Made by a program: the position numbers and the translations under genes. Positions 42,241 through 53,383 of a stretch of DNA of 64,000 bases are shown in pieces. The stretch is taken from assembly GCA_033763975.1 (NCBI GenBank), contig JANRJM010000014.1:1-64000 (forward strand). Direction: 5' to 3'. The DNA comes from Planctomycetota bacterium. GTDB lineage: Bacteria; Planctomycetota; Phycisphaerae; Phycisphaerales; UBA1924. The notes under the pieces were generated by a model, which did not search any database, was not told where the DNA came from, and worked only from the letters and a program-made list of their open reading frames with translations. Each line of letters opens with the position of its first letter. The first letter of the stretch is position 1.

Positions 42241-42705
42241 ATGGGCACAGTCAGAGGCATCGGGCGCCGCGACGGTCTTATGCGGCTGCTGCTGGTCGGG
42301 GCCGCGGGATGCCTGGCGGCGGGCGGGTGCGCCGGGCGGGCATCGACCGGGCCCGGCGCGTCGCCGGCGGAGGTCATCGGACGTACGTGGCAGATGGCGG
42401 CCTCGACGCCCGACGAGCAACGCCCGAGCCTCACGCTGGGGGCCGACGGGCGCGCGACGGGCGTTGCGGGCGTCAACCGCTTCTTCGGCACGTACGCGCT
42501 CGAGGCGGACGGCTCGTTCGAGATGGGCCCGATCGGGGCGACCAAGATGGCCGGTCCGCCGGCGGTGCAGGCGGCGGAAGACGCGTTCCTGGGCGCGCTC
42601 GGGCAGGCCGATCAGTGGCGGGTGCGGCGGGGCCTGCTGGTGCTGGCGGGCAAGGGCGGCGAACTGCGGTTCCAGCCGGCGCCGAATGAGCGGTCAGCCG
42701 AGTGA
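42241..42705 (+). CDS. META-domain lipoprotein
   Basis: This protein of 154 residues has a lipobox LAAGGC (cysteine near residue 30) and one META (HslJ-like) domain: RTWQMAAS, PSLTLGADGRATGVAGVNRFFGTY, and MGPIGATKMAGP with the family's methionine/alanine end. HslJ-type proteins are linked to heat resistance or protease inhibition; function here is unknown. An internal ATG at 42280 would shorten the n-region. The 3' end overlaps the convergent zinc-ribbon gene by 12 bases. Confidence 0.88.
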   Translation: MGTVRGIGRRDGLMRLLLVGAAGCLAAGGCAGRASTGPGASPAEVIGRTWQMAASTPDEQRPSLTLGADGRATGVAGVNRFFGTYALEADGSFEMGPIGATKMAGPPAVQAAEDAFLGALGQADQWRVRRGLLVLAGKGGELRFQPAPNERSAE

Positions 42706-43092
42706 GAAGTACGCGCGCACGCGTTCGAGCAGGGAGAAGTGCGAGAGATCGGTGAACTCGCCCGCGTCGAGGAGCACCCCGCCGCAGACCGTGCAGGAGA
42801 GCAGGTGGACATGTCGCTGGCGCAGGTCGCGCGTTCGGATGAGGAGCGCGGCGCAGCGGGGGCACTTGGGCGAGGCGGGCGCGCCGTTGGGGGCGCGGGG
42901 CGAGGGATCGGGCTCGAGGGCGGCCACGGCGCCCGGGGCGGCGAGGACTTTCTCGAGTTCCAGGGCGTCGAACCACAGGGCGTGGCAGCCGCCGCACTTG
43001 TCGACGCCGACGCCGTCGACGGTGACGCGCTGCATGATGTAGCCGTCGAGCGGGCAGAGCAGGGCGTCGGGCGGGCCGGGATCGGGGGCCAT
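42694..43092 (-). CDS. Double TFIIB-type zinc-ribbon protein
   Basis: This 132-residue protein carries two zinc ribbons. The first has CPLD (residue 13) and CGGCHALWFDALELEKVL, the second CPRCAALL and CTVCGGVLLDAGEFTDL. The CGGxWxDxxE-type signature is that of zf-TFIIB proteins. Such proteins are thought to bind nucleic acid or partner proteins; no role is known. No signal peptide. It is divergent from the kinase gene at 43179. Confidence 0.85.
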   Translation of the reverse strand: MAPDPGPPDALLCPLDGYIMQRVTVDGVGVDKCGGCHALWFDALELEKVLAAPGAVAALEPDPSPRAPNGAPASPKCPRCAALLIRTRDLRQRHVHLLSCTVCGGVLLDAGEFTDLSHFSLLERVRAYFSLG

Positions 43093-43178
43093 GCGGGAGC
43101 GTAGGTGCGAAAGCGCGACGGACGGACGTCCCGCGAGGGCTTGGTCCGGTACGATCGCGGGCGACGAGAGAGCCGGGG

Positions 43179-45422
<2,244 letters not shown>

Positions 45423-45464
45423 GCGCCGGCGCACAGGAGACCGCACCGTGAGGCGCAGAGCGGC

Positions 45465-46466
45465 ATGAGCGAACTGAACGTCGATCGCGCGATGTCCAGG
45501 ATCTTGCAGGAGGCCGCCCGCGCGCGGGGCGTGGAAGTGACCGCCCTCTCGGAGGGCTGGGTGCTGCGGCTGGCCCGCGGGGGCGTCGTGCGCTGCGTCC
45601 ACGGGTACGCGTTCGACCTCAACTCCGCCGCCACGCACGCGATCGCGTGCGACAAGGCCGCCACGTCGGAGGTGCTGGGCGCCGCGGGGCTGGCGCGTGT
45701 CGAGCACCGGCTCTTCCTGAACCCGGACCTGTCCGCGTACGTGCGTCACCCGGGCAACTGGCGGGGCATGCTCGAGTTCTTCGAGGCGCACGGGCGCGAC
45801 GTGGTCGTCAAGGACAACACCGGCACGGGCGGACGCGACGTGCAGCGGGCGCGCTCGCACGTGGCGCTGGAAGCGGCGGCGCTCGCGCTGTTTGAACGCG
45901 GGCGCAGCGTGGCGCTCTGCCCGTTCGTGCCCATCGACGCCGAAACCAGGTTCGTCGTGCTGGCCGGACGCTGCGAGGTCATGTACTCCAAGGTCCGCCC
46001 CGCGGTCGTTGGCGACGGGGTCCGCACCGTGCTGGAACTGCTGGGCGATCTCGTGGCGCGCGGCGGGCTGACCCGCGAACTGTCGCGCCTGCTCGCGACG
46101 ATGGACGCCGAGACCGCCGGGGCGCTGCGCGACCGCCCCGCCCCGGGCGAGACGCGCGTGGTGAACTGGCGCCACAACCTGGGGCAGGGCGCGTCCATCG
46201 AGCTCCACGCGCCCGACGACGAGGCGTTCGCCGAGCCGCGGCGCCTCGCGCTCAGCGCCGCGGGCACCATGAACCTCACCTTCGGCAGCGTCGACGTCGT
46301 CCGCGTCGGAGCCGCCTGGCGCGTGCTCGAGGTCAACAGCGGCGTCATGATGGAAGCGCTCGCCGGCACCCCGTCGGGCGCCGGCGTGGCGCGGCGGGTG
46401 TACGAGCGGGCGCTCGATCTCATGTTCGACGGCGCGCCCGCCCCGACCGGCTCCGCCGGGGCCTGA
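45465..46466 (+). CDS. ATP-grasp family ligase
   Basis: This protein of 333 residues has the ATP-grasp order: substrate domain with YAFDLNSAATHAIACDKAAT, ATP-binding VVVKDNTGTGGRDVQRARS (near 120-138), the linker LCPFVPIDAETRFVVLAGR and the metal site WRVLEVNSGVMMEAL near 290. It is related to RimK/glutathione synthetase/cyanophycin synthetase-like enzymes that form amide bonds. It lies 42 bases after the kinase gene and 77 bases before the amidohydrolase pair. Its substrate is unknown. Confidence 0.85.
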   Translation: MSELNVDRAMSRILQEAARARGVEVTALSEGWVLRLARGGVVRCVHGYAFDLNSAATHAIACDKAATSEVLGAAGLARVEHRLFLNPDLSAYVRHPGNWRGMLEFFEAHGRDVVVKDNTGTGGRDVQRARSHVALEAAALALFERGRSVALCPFVPIDAETRFVVLAGRCEVMYSKVRPAVVGDGVRTVLELLGDLVARGGLTRELSRLLATMDAETAGALRDRPAPGETRVVNWRHNLGQGASIELHAPDDEAFAEPRRLALSAAGTMNLTFGSVDVVRVGAAWRVLEVNSGVMMEALAGTPSGAGVARRVYERALDLMFDGAPAPTGSAGA

Positions 46467-46543
46467 CACCCGCATGACGGGGCGTGATCCGCTACGCTGC
46501 GGAGCGCCGCGTCGGACGGGTGAGGCGGGGCGAGGGAGCGTGC

Positions 46544-47968
46544 ATGCGGGACATCGTGCAGCGGCTGGTCGGCGTCGTGCTCGGGGCCGTGCTCGGGGCC
46601 GGGGGTCTGCTCGGCTCTGCTTCGCCCGCGCACGGGCAGGAAACGCCCGTCGCGTTCGTCGGGGCGCGGGTCGTCCCGGTCGCGGGCGAGGCGCTCGACC
46701 GGGGCGTGGTAGTCGTGCAGGGCGGGAAGATCCTCCGGGTGGGCCCGATGGACACGCCCCTCCCGCCCAACGCCACGCGCGTGGACGTCAGCGGCAAGGT
46801 GATCCTGCCGGGGCTGGTCGACACGCACAGCCACATCGGCGGGGCGGCGGGCGCCGATTCGTCGGGCCCGATCCAGCCCGACGTGCGGGTGTGGGACTCG
46901 CTGAACCCGCTCGATCCCGGCTTCCGCCGTGCCATCGCGGGCGGAATCACCACGGTGAACGTGATGCCCGGCTCCGGGCACCTGCTGAGCGGGCAGACGG
47001 TGTACCTGAAACTGCGGACGCGACCCGGCGCGGCACGCTCGATCGAGGACCTGTGCATCTACGCCCCCAACGCGACGCGCGAGACGGGCACGCCGCTCGG
47101 CGGCATCAAGATGGCCAACGGCACGAACTCCATCGGCGGGGCGCCGTTCCCGGGCACGCGGGGCAAGTCCGCGGCCCTCGTGCGTCAGCGCTTCATCGAC
47201 GCGCAGGCGTACCGCGCGAAGAAGGACCGGGCCGCCCGAGACAACACGCCCGACGCCGCCCCCGCGCCCGACCTCGCGCTCGAGGCGCTGGGCGAAGCGC
47301 TCGACGGCACGCGCATCGTGCACCACCACACCCACCGCGCCGACGACATCATGACCGTCCTGCGCCTGCAGCGCGAGTTCGGCTTCCGCGTCGTGCTGCA
47401 CCACGCCAGCGAGGCCTGGAAGGTGGCCGGCGAGATCGCCCGGGCCGAGCGCGAGACCGGCGGCAAGGTGCTGGGCACGTCGGTGATCGTGATCGACAGT
47501 CCGGGCGGGAAGCTCGAGGCGGCGGAACTCTCGTGGACGACCGGCGGCGCGCTCGAGCGTGCGGGCGCCTCGGTGTGCATCCACACGGACGACTGGATCA
47601 CGGACTCGCGCCTGTTCCTGCGGTCGGGGGCGTTCGCGGTGCGGGGCGGGATGAGCGAGGCCGGGGCGCTGCGGGCGCTCACCATCGACGGCGCCCGCAT
47701 GCTCGACCTGGCGGATCGCGTCGGCACGCTCGAGCCCGGCAAGGACGCCGACCTCGTCGTGCTGAGCGGCGACCCGTTCAGCGTCTACACCGTCGTCGAG
47801 CAGACGTGGGTCGAGGGCGTCAAGGTGTTCGACCGTGCCGACCCGAAGGACCGCCTCTGGGCGGTCGGGGGCTTCGGCGCGGGCGAGCCGCAGAAGCCCT
47901 ACCTCTGCTGCGCCGAGGGCGCGGGGGGCGTGTGGGTCTGGCGCTCGCAGCAGGAGGGCGGGCAATGA
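46544..47968 (+). CDS. Secreted amidohydrolase (metal-dependent, active-site residues present)
   Basis: This 474-residue protein has a signal peptide ending near AHGQE and GAGGGAG-like ribosome binding sequence before the ATG. The amidohydrolase barrel has the metal motif VDTHSHIGG (His95, His97), the histidine-rich strand IVHHHTHRADDI, LHHASEAWK and VCIHTDDW, and ends with the family's EPGKDADLVVLSGDPF. Substrates in this exported imidazolonepropionase-like family are unknown, perhaps cyclic peptides or amides. Its stop overlaps the start of the second amidohydrolase gene (ATGA). The pair likely forms a heteromer. Confidence 0.9.
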   Translation: MRDIVQRLVGVVLGAVLGAGGLLGSASPAHGQETPVAFVGARVVPVAGEALDRGVVVVQGGKILRVGPMDTPLPPNATRVDVSGKVILPGLVDTHSHIGGAAGADSSGPIQPDVRVWDSLNPLDPGFRRAIAGGITTVNVMPGSGHLLSGQTVYLKLRTRPGAARSIEDLCIYAPNATRETGTPLGGIKMANGTNSIGGAPFPGTRGKSAALVRQRFIDAQAYRAKKDRAARDNTPDAAPAPDLALEALGEALDGTRIVHHHTHRADDIMTVLRLQREFGFRVVLHHASEAWKVAGEIARAERETGGKVLGTSVIVIDSPGGKLEAAELSWTTGGALERAGASVCIHTDDWITDSRLFLRSGAFAVRGGMSEAGALRALTIDGARMLDLADRVGTLEPGKDADLVVLSGDPFSVYTVVEQTWVEGVKVFDRADPKDRLWAVGGFGAGEPQKPYLCCAEGAGGVWVWRSQQEGGQ

Positions 47969-49236
47969 GCGTTCGAACGGTCGTCGCGGGCCTGGTGCTC
48001 GCGTGCGTCACGTCGTGCACGATCGCGCAGGTCGCGGTGCGGGCGCGCGTGCTGCACACCATGAGCGCCCCGGGCACGGGGCGGCTCGACAACGCGGTCG
48101 TCGTCATCACCGACGGCAAAGTCGCCGCCGTCGGGCCCGCCTCGAGCACGCCCATCCCCGAGGGCTACCGCGTCATCGACGCGCCCGTCGCGACGCCCGG
48201 GCTCATCGACGCCCGCTGCACGATCGGCGTGTCGGGGCTGCTCAACCAGCGTCAGGACCAGGACCAGCTCGAGACCTCCGGCGCCATGCAGCCCGAGCTC
48301 CGCGCCATCGACGCGTTCAACCCGCTCGACCCGCTCGTCGCCTACGCACGGTCGCTCGGCATGACGACCATCCACACCGGGCACGCCCCGGGCGAACTCG
48401 TCTCCGGGCAGACGGCGGTCATCAAGACCACCGGCGAGCCGGTCGAGCTATCCACGCTCGTCGAGACGGCCGCGGTCGCCGCGACCATCGGCCCGGGCGC
48501 CCAGCGGGGCGGGGGCGCGCCCGGCACCCGCGCGAAGGCGATCGCCATGCTGCGCGACGAGCTGATCCGCGCGCGCGAGCGCGTCCGCAAGGCAGCGCGC
48601 GACGCCGAGCCGAAGGCCGACGCAACGCCCGACCCCGACAGCGCCACGCCCGCCGCCAAGGCCGACGAGCGCACGCGCAACCTGCGTGAAGAGGTGATGG
48701 ACCGCGTCGTGCGCCGCGAGGTGCCCCTGCTCATCACGTGCAACCGCGCCCAGGACATCGACGCGGCGTTGCGCGTGGCGCGTGAGTTCGAGATCCGCGT
48801 GGTGCTCGACGGGGCCGCCGAGGCGCCTCTGCGCACCGACGAGATCAAGGCCGCGGGCGTGCCCGTGCTCATCCATCCCACGATGGCACGCGCGTACGGC
48901 GAACTCGAGAACCAGTCGTGGGAGACGGCGGGCGTGCTCGCCAAGGCCGGGATCCCGGTCGCCATCCAGGGCGGGTACGAGAGCTACGTGCCCAAGGCGC
49001 GGATGGCGATCTTCGAGGCCGCCGTCGCGGCGGCGCACGGGCTGGGCTTTGAGGGAGCGCTCGCCGCGGTCACCCGAGACGCGGCGGCGATCCTGGGCAT
49101 CGGCGATCGCGTCGGGTCGATCCGCGTCGGCATGGACGGCGACCTTGCGCTCTTCGACGCCGACCCCTTCGAGTACCGCACGAAGTGCGTGGGCGTGGTG
49201 ATCGACGGGCGCGTGTACGACGACACGCCGCGCTAG
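47965..49236 (+). CDS. Secreted amidohydrolase-like protein lacking metal ligands
   Basis: This 423-residue paralogue of the preceding protein has a signal peptide (SCTIAQ) and the same fold order (TPGLIDARCTIG, ELVSGQTAVIKTTGEPV, IRVGMDGDLALFDADPFEY). The metal sites are lost: HSH of the partner is RCT here (residues 84-86), HHHTHRADDI is LITCNRAQDI, and CIHTDDW is AIQGGYE. A charged linker rich in Ala, Asp and Lys (about 195-225) is inserted. It is probably catalytically inactive and may support its partner. It is translated with it through the ATGA overlap. Its stop shares the palindrome CTAG with the stop of motB. Confidence 0.88.
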   Translation: MSVRTVVAGLVLACVTSCTIAQVAVRARVLHTMSAPGTGRLDNAVVVITDGKVAAVGPASSTPIPEGYRVIDAPVATPGLIDARCTIGVSGLLNQRQDQDQLETSGAMQPELRAIDAFNPLDPLVAYARSLGMTTIHTGHAPGELVSGQTAVIKTTGEPVELSTLVETAAVAATIGPGAQRGGGAPGTRAKAIAMLRDELIRARERVRKAARDAEPKADATPDPDSATPAAKADERTRNLREEVMDRVVRREVPLLITCNRAQDIDAALRVAREFEIRVVLDGAAEAPLRTDEIKAAGVPVLIHPTMARAYGELENQSWETAGVLAKAGIPVAIQGGYESYVPKARMAIFEAAVAAAHGLGFEGALAAVTRDAAAILGIGDRVGSIRVGMDGDLALFDADPFEYRTKCVGVVIDGRVYDDTPR

Positions 49237-50147
49237 TGCGGGCTGTGCCCGCCCGGCGGCGTCGCTCGCGGCTCGGGCGCCGGCGCGGGCGCGTCGCCCG
49301 GGGCCGGGCTCGCCGCGTCGGGAGACTGTCGAGGCGTGCCCGCCGGCCTGGCGTACGGATCGTCGGGGATCAGGTCGGTCGTGACGATGATCTCGACGCG
49401 CTGGTTGGTGCGGTCCTCGTCGCGATCGAACGCGCGGGGGACGACGCGCTGGCCATCGCCGCAGGCGACCAGGCGCAGCGCTTCCCAGCGCACGCCGGAT
49501 TCGACGAGCGCGAGGCCGACGTTCTGCGCACGCTCGTAGGAAAGCTGGCGTGCGCGGACGGGGTTGTGCATGACCTCGAACGGGCTGACGTGCCCGCGGA
49601 CCTCGATCACCCAGCGCTGGTCCTTGAGGCGGGTGGCAAGGTCCACCGCGATCGCACGCTCGGCGGCGCCCATGACGGTCGATCGATCGTCGAAGGGGAT
49701 GACGCCGGTGATGGTGGCCTTGGTGCCCGCGGGAAGGCTCTGGACCTTGTTGTGCCCGCCGCTGGGCGCGTCCTCGCTGGTGGTGCCGGAACTGCGCCGC
49801 AGCAGGTAGCGGATGAGGGCCTGGTCTTCGGGACGCTTGGACTTCAGGTCGACGGGGTTGTTGAACCCCTCGCGGACGGACAGGACGAACTCCATGAGCA
49901 CGTCGGACTTGGCGCCGCCCATCTCCGCTTCGCCGCCGATCCCGCCGGCGGTGTTCTTCTGCATGTTCATCGCCAGCAGGATGACGAAGAAGCCCATGAT
50001 GAGCATGACCATGTCGGCGAAGGAGATGAGCCACTCCGGGGCGCCCTCGTGCCCTTCCTCGTGACCCCCGCCGTGCGGGGCGTGCCCGCCCCCGCCGCCG
50101 TGCGAGCCCCCGCCCTCGTGTCCTTCCTTGTGCTCGTGCTCGCTCAC
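49233..50147 (-). CDS. motB: MotB-type stator protein (OmpA-like domain)
   Basis: This 304-residue protein has one membrane helix (WLISFADMVMLIMGFFVILLAMN) with the proton/sodium-binding aspartate Asp45, followed by an OmpA-like peptidoglycan-binding domain (VIEVRGHVSP, RARQLSYERAQNVGLALVESG, NQRVEIIV). The cytoplasmic N-terminus is unusually rich in His, Glu and Gly (HEHKEGHEGGGSHGGGG), which may bind metal. The C-terminus is Pro/Ala-rich. It is encoded 16 bases after motA. No other flagellar genes are present, so it may drive a flagellum encoded elsewhere or another envelope machine. Confidence 0.9.
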   Translation of the reverse strand: MSEHEHKEGHEGGGSHGGGGGHAPHGGGHEEGHEGAPEWLISFADMVMLIMGFFVILLAMNMQKNTAGGIGGEAEMGGAKSDVLMEFVLSVREGFNNPVDLKSKRPEDQALIRYLLRRSSGTTSEDAPSGGHNKVQSLPAGTKATITGVIPFDDRSTVMGAAERAIAVDLATRLKDQRWVIEVRGHVSPFEVMHNPVRARQLSYERAQNVGLALVESGVRWEALRLVACGDGQRVVPRAFDRDEDRTNQRVEIIVTTDLIPDDPYARPAGTPRQSPDAASPAPGDAPAPAPEPRATPPGGHSPH

Positions 50148-50163
50148 GGGAACCTCCGGCCGG

Positions 50164-50946
50164 TCAGGCGGCGACGCGGAGCTTGTTGCGGGTCGGCGCG
50201 GGGACGAACGCCATCATCTTCTCTTCGGTGATGCGCGGGTTGTCGCCGGCCTGGATGGACAGCACGCCCTGCAGCATCATCTCGCGCGCCAGGATTTCTT
50301 CACCCGAGCGCAGCGAGAGCTTGTCGCCCATCGGCCCCGCGACGGCGTTGGCGAGCACCGTCCCGTACATCGTCGCCACCACCGCCACCGCCAGCATGTG
50401 ACCCAGGTGACCGATCTCCGCGTCCGCCAGCCCGCCGAACATGCCCACCTGGCCGATCAGCGTCGCCACCAGCCCGTACCCGGGCGAGTACAGCTTGATC
50501 AGGTCGAAGAACTTCTTGCCGGCCTTGTGCCGGTCCTGCATCGCGAGCAGTTCCATCCGGCACGTGGACTCGATGTTCCCCGGCTCCACCCCGTCGACGG
50601 CCATCTTCAGGCTCGCCTGGAGGAACGGGTCCTTGATCGAGGACATCTCCGACTCCAGCGCCAGGATGCCGTCGCGCCGGGCGCGCTCGGCCAGCTTGCC
50701 CATGATCTTGATCACCTCGGCCGGGCGGGTGCCCTTGTCGAAGAAGAACCGCTTCACGTACCCGGGGATCTGCGAGATCCGGTCCATCGGCATCGCCATG
50801 AAGATGACCGAGATGGTGCCGCCGAACACCATGATCACGCCCTTGGGCGAGTAGAACATCCCCCAGTTGCCGCCCGACGCCATGAAGCCGACGACCGCAC
50901 AGCACGCGACGCCCAACAGGCTCCCGATGACGCTGCTCTTGTCCAT
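50164..50946 (-). CDS. motA: MotA-type stator protein
   Basis: This membrane protein of 260 residues has helices near 8-26, 36-58 and two more at about 150-215. The conserved block PGYGLVATLIGQVGMFGGL and the ISVIFMAMPMDRISQIPGYVK loop identify the MotA/PomA family. It forms the ion channel around MotB. The start ATG at 50946 has AGAGG seven bases upstream and is preferred to the Met at 50961. The ion (H+ or Na+) cannot be decided from sequence alone. Confidence 0.93.
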   Translation of the reverse strand: MDKSSVIGSLLGVACCAVVGFMASGGNWGMFYSPKGVIMVFGGTISVIFMAMPMDRISQIPGYVKRFFFDKGTRPAEVIKIMGKLAERARRDGILALESEMSSIKDPFLQASLKMAVDGVEPGNIESTCRMELLAMQDRHKAGKKFFDLIKLYSPGYGLVATLIGQVGMFGGLADAEIGHLGHMLAVAVVATMYGTVLANAVAGPMGDKLSLRSGEEILAREMMLQGVLSIQAGDNPRITEEKMMAFVPAPTRNKLRVAA

Positions 50947-51036
50947 GGACGTACCTCTCACGCGGCGGCGCGTACGAGAGGTATCGGTCAGTTCACGCGG
51001 CGTCTTCGCCCGTCCCAGCGGATCCGCAGGTTCCGG

Positions 51037-51558
51037 TTATCGGCGCACGAACGTCCCCGCTTCGCGATCCTTCACCACTCCGGGGAACGCCAGCGCCCGC
51101 CCGTGCGCCACGCAGTACACCCCGGGCCCCAGCACGCCCGTCGCGAAGATCGCCTCCGTCAGGTTCTGCAGCGCGTCCGACCGCGTCACCTCGTACGGAC
51201 GCATCGCCCCCGATAGCACGATCGGCACCCGCGGCGCCGGAAACCGGCGCACCAGCGCCTCGCCCGTCAGGTTCAGCGTGTCCGTCCCGTGCAGCACCAC
51301 GATCCCCGACGCCTCCGTCGAGAGCTCGTGCCCGCCCCCGCACGCATGAACGGCCTCGGCGATCCGCGTGCGGTCGTCGTCCGTCATCAGCAGGCTGTCC
51401 TTGCTCATCAGCTCGACCACGTTCACCCGCGTCTCTTCCAGGCGCAGCCGACGCAGCATGCGGTGCACCATCGACCGCGTGTTCTCCAGCGCGCCGGAGC
51501 GCTCGTTGAACGTCTTCTCGATCGTGCCGCCGGTGGTGATGATCGTGACCTGTCTCAC
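51037..51558 (-). CDS. Short asparaginase-family protein (N-domain only)
   Basis: This 173-residue protein matches only the catalytic N-terminal domain of L-asparaginases: ITTGGTIEKTF with the first threonine nucleophile, VVLHGTDTLNLTG with Thr-Asp, and the lysine/serine region IVLSGAMRPYEVTRSDALQNLTEA. Normal asparaginases have about 330 residues with a second domain that completes the site. Short stand-alone forms exist, so this may be a functional variant and not a fragment. The GTG start overlaps the TGA stop of aroA (GTGA), so it is coupled to aroA translation. Confidence 0.85.
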   Translation of the reverse strand: MRQVTIITTGGTIEKTFNERSGALENTRSMVHRMLRRLRLEETRVNVVELMSKDSLLMTDDDRTRIAEAVHACGGGHELSTEASGIVVLHGTDTLNLTGEALVRRFPAPRVPIVLSGAMRPYEVTRSDALQNLTEAIFATGVLGPGVYCVAHGRALAFPGVVKDREAGTFVRR

Positions 51559-52931
51559 GGGTGTGGCTCCGACTGACCGGGATCGTACAGCCGCGCGAAG
51601 TCCGCCCAGAACCCCGGGTACGTCTTGCGCACGCAGCCCGGGTTGCGGATGTGCACGCCCGGCCGGCGCAACGCCACCAGCGCCAGCGACATCGCCATCC
51701 GGTGGTCGTCGTACGTGTCGAACTCCACCGCGTCCTCGCGCATCCGCGCGGGCGGGGTGATGCGCATCGCGTCCGGCTCGCCCGGGGGCGCTTCCACGCG
51801 CACCCCCAGCTTCGCGAACTCGCGGCACATCGCCTCGTGCCGGTCGCTCTCCTTCACCCGCAGCGTCCGCAACCCCCGCAAGAGGCTCGTCCCGCCCGCG
51901 AAGCACGCCACCGCGCCCAGCGTCATCGCCGCGTCCGGCATCGCCGAGCAATCCGCCGTCACCGGCTCCAGGCGCGCCGGCCCGCACACCCGCACGCACC
52001 GTCCCACCCGGTCGACGCGTGCGCCCATCCGCGCCAGCACGTCCGGAAACTCCGCGTCGCCCTGCAGCGACGACGTGTCCAGACCTTCCACCCCCACCGC
52101 GCCCCCCGCCAGCAGGGCCCCGGCCCCCCACCAGTACGTCCCGCCGCTCGCGTCGGGCTCCACGTCGTACGAGAACGCCCCCAGCCCCGCGTGCTCGCTG
52201 AACACCCGGATCAGGCGCAGATCGTCCGACGTCCGCGCGGTCGCCCCAAGCCGCGCCAGCAGCCCGAGCGTCATCGTGATGTACGCCGGGCTCGTCACCA
52301 CGCCCGTCAGCCGCACCGTCAGCCCACCCAGCCACGGCGCCATCAGCAAAATCGCCGACACGAACTGGCTCGACTGCGTCGGCCCGAGCGTCAGCGGGTC
52401 CGGCACCGGGGCCCCCGCGTGCGGCGGGGTGATGCGGACCGGAGGCCTGCCGGGCGTGCCCAGATACTCCACGCCGCACCCCAGCGCCCCCAGCGCTTCG
52501 CCGAGTTCGCCGATGGGCCGCTCACGCATGCGGGGCGAGCCGTCGATCGTCACCGGGCCCGACGCCCGCAGCGCCGCCGCCGCCAGGAATCGCGCGGCCG
52601 TTCCCGCGTTGCGGCAGTCCAGCGTCACGCCCCCCGGCGGCACGGGCCAGCGCCCGCCAACCCCCCGCACGCGCACCGCCCCGGGCGTGCGCTCCACCGT
52701 CGCGCCCAACGCCCGCACGCAGGCCAGCATGACCTCGCTGTCTTCGGCGCCGTCGAGCACCCCCCGGATTTCGCTGTGCCCCTCGGCCAACGCCGCCAGC
52801 AGCACCGCGCGGTTCGTCAGGCTCTTGGACCCCGGCGGGCGGATGTCGACCGCCACGCTCCGCCCATGGGCGCAGGGCAGCGGGAGCGGATCGGGGAGCG
52901 CCTCCAGCGGCCCGCGCAGGGCCGCCAGCAT
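51555..52931 (-). CDS. aroA: 3-phosphoshikimate 1-carboxyvinyltransferase (EPSP synthase)
   Basis: This enzyme of 458 residues joins phosphoenolpyruvate to shikimate 3-phosphate in aromatic amino acid synthesis. Visible motifs: PPGSKSLTNRAVLLAAL near 32, LDCRNAGTAARFLAAA, GPTQSSQFVSAILLMAP, LRVKESDRHEAMCREFAKLG and FDTYDDHRMAMSLALVALR. The PEP-site motif reads CRNAGTA where many bacteria have LGNAGTA/xGNSGTx. The ATG at 52931 has a GAGGGCGAG stretch upstream; a GTG at 52961 that overlaps the stop of the groES-like gene is an alternative start. It is the middle gene of a coupled trio. Confidence 0.95.
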   Translation of the reverse strand: MLAALRGPLEALPDPLPLPCAHGRSVAVDIRPPGSKSLTNRAVLLAALAEGHSEIRGVLDGAEDSEVMLACVRALGATVERTPGAVRVRGVGGRWPVPPGGVTLDCRNAGTAARFLAAAALRASGPVTIDGSPRMRERPIGELGEALGALGCGVEYLGTPGRPPVRITPPHAGAPVPDPLTLGPTQSSQFVSAILLMAPWLGGLTVRLTGVVTSPAYITMTLGLLARLGATARTSDDLRLIRVFSEHAGLGAFSYDVEPDASGGTYWWGAGALLAGGAVGVEGLDTSSLQGDAEFPDVLARMGARVDRVGRCVRVCGPARLEPVTADCSAMPDAAMTLGAVACFAGGTSLLRGLRTLRVKESDRHEAMCREFAKLGVRVEAPPGEPDAMRITPPARMREDAVEFDTYDDHRMAMSLALVALRRPGVHIRNPGCVRKTYPGFWADFARLYDPGQSEPHP

Positions 52932-52957
52932 CTCGCCCTCGCTCCCGCCCGCGCCGC

Positions 52958-53302
52958 TCACGGCGCGCCGTCCTGCCCGTCGCGCCGGAACACAGCGACG
53001 ACGTCCTCGACCGGCACCACCCACAGCCGGTTGTCGCCCTCAAAGTCCACGGGGATCGCGTGCTTCGGGTTGAACAGCACGCGGTCGTACCGGCGGATCG
53101 GGTAATCGGCGTCGCGCTCCACCTGCGCCGACACGGCTACCACGCGCCCCGTGATCGTGGGGATCTCGATCTTGTCCGGCAGGTGAATCCCGCTCTTGGT
53201 CTGCTTCTTGTCGTCGTCCTTGCGGATCAGGACGCGCTTGCCGATCGGCTCGACGGTCTCGATGGCGCGAGCCGCGGAGCCTTCGGGTTCTCGTGTAGCC
53301 AT
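52958..53302 (-). CDS. GroES-like co-chaperonin
   Basis: This protein of 114 residues has the Cpn10 fold pattern: IGKRVLIRKDDDKKQTKSGIHLPD (mobile loop region), TITGRVVAVSAQVERD, YDRVLFNPKHAIPVDFEGD and LWVVPVEDVVAVF. The mobile loop and roof are divergent from E. coli GroES and no groEL is adjacent, so it may be an additional, specialised copy. Its stop overlaps a possible GTG start of aroA. It is divergent from apt with 81 bases between. Confidence 0.88.
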   Translation of the reverse strand: MATREPEGSAARAIETVEPIGKRVLIRKDDDKKQTKSGIHLPDKIEIPTITGRVVAVSAQVERDADYPIRRYDRVLFNPKHAIPVDFEGDNRLWVVPVEDVVAVFRRDGQDGAP

Positions 53303-53383
53303 CGCCGTGATGCTATGCCCGGGGCGATGGCGCGCGGGGGCTCCGCCCGCTACGCTGGGGCGGGCCGGGCCCGGGAGGTACGC

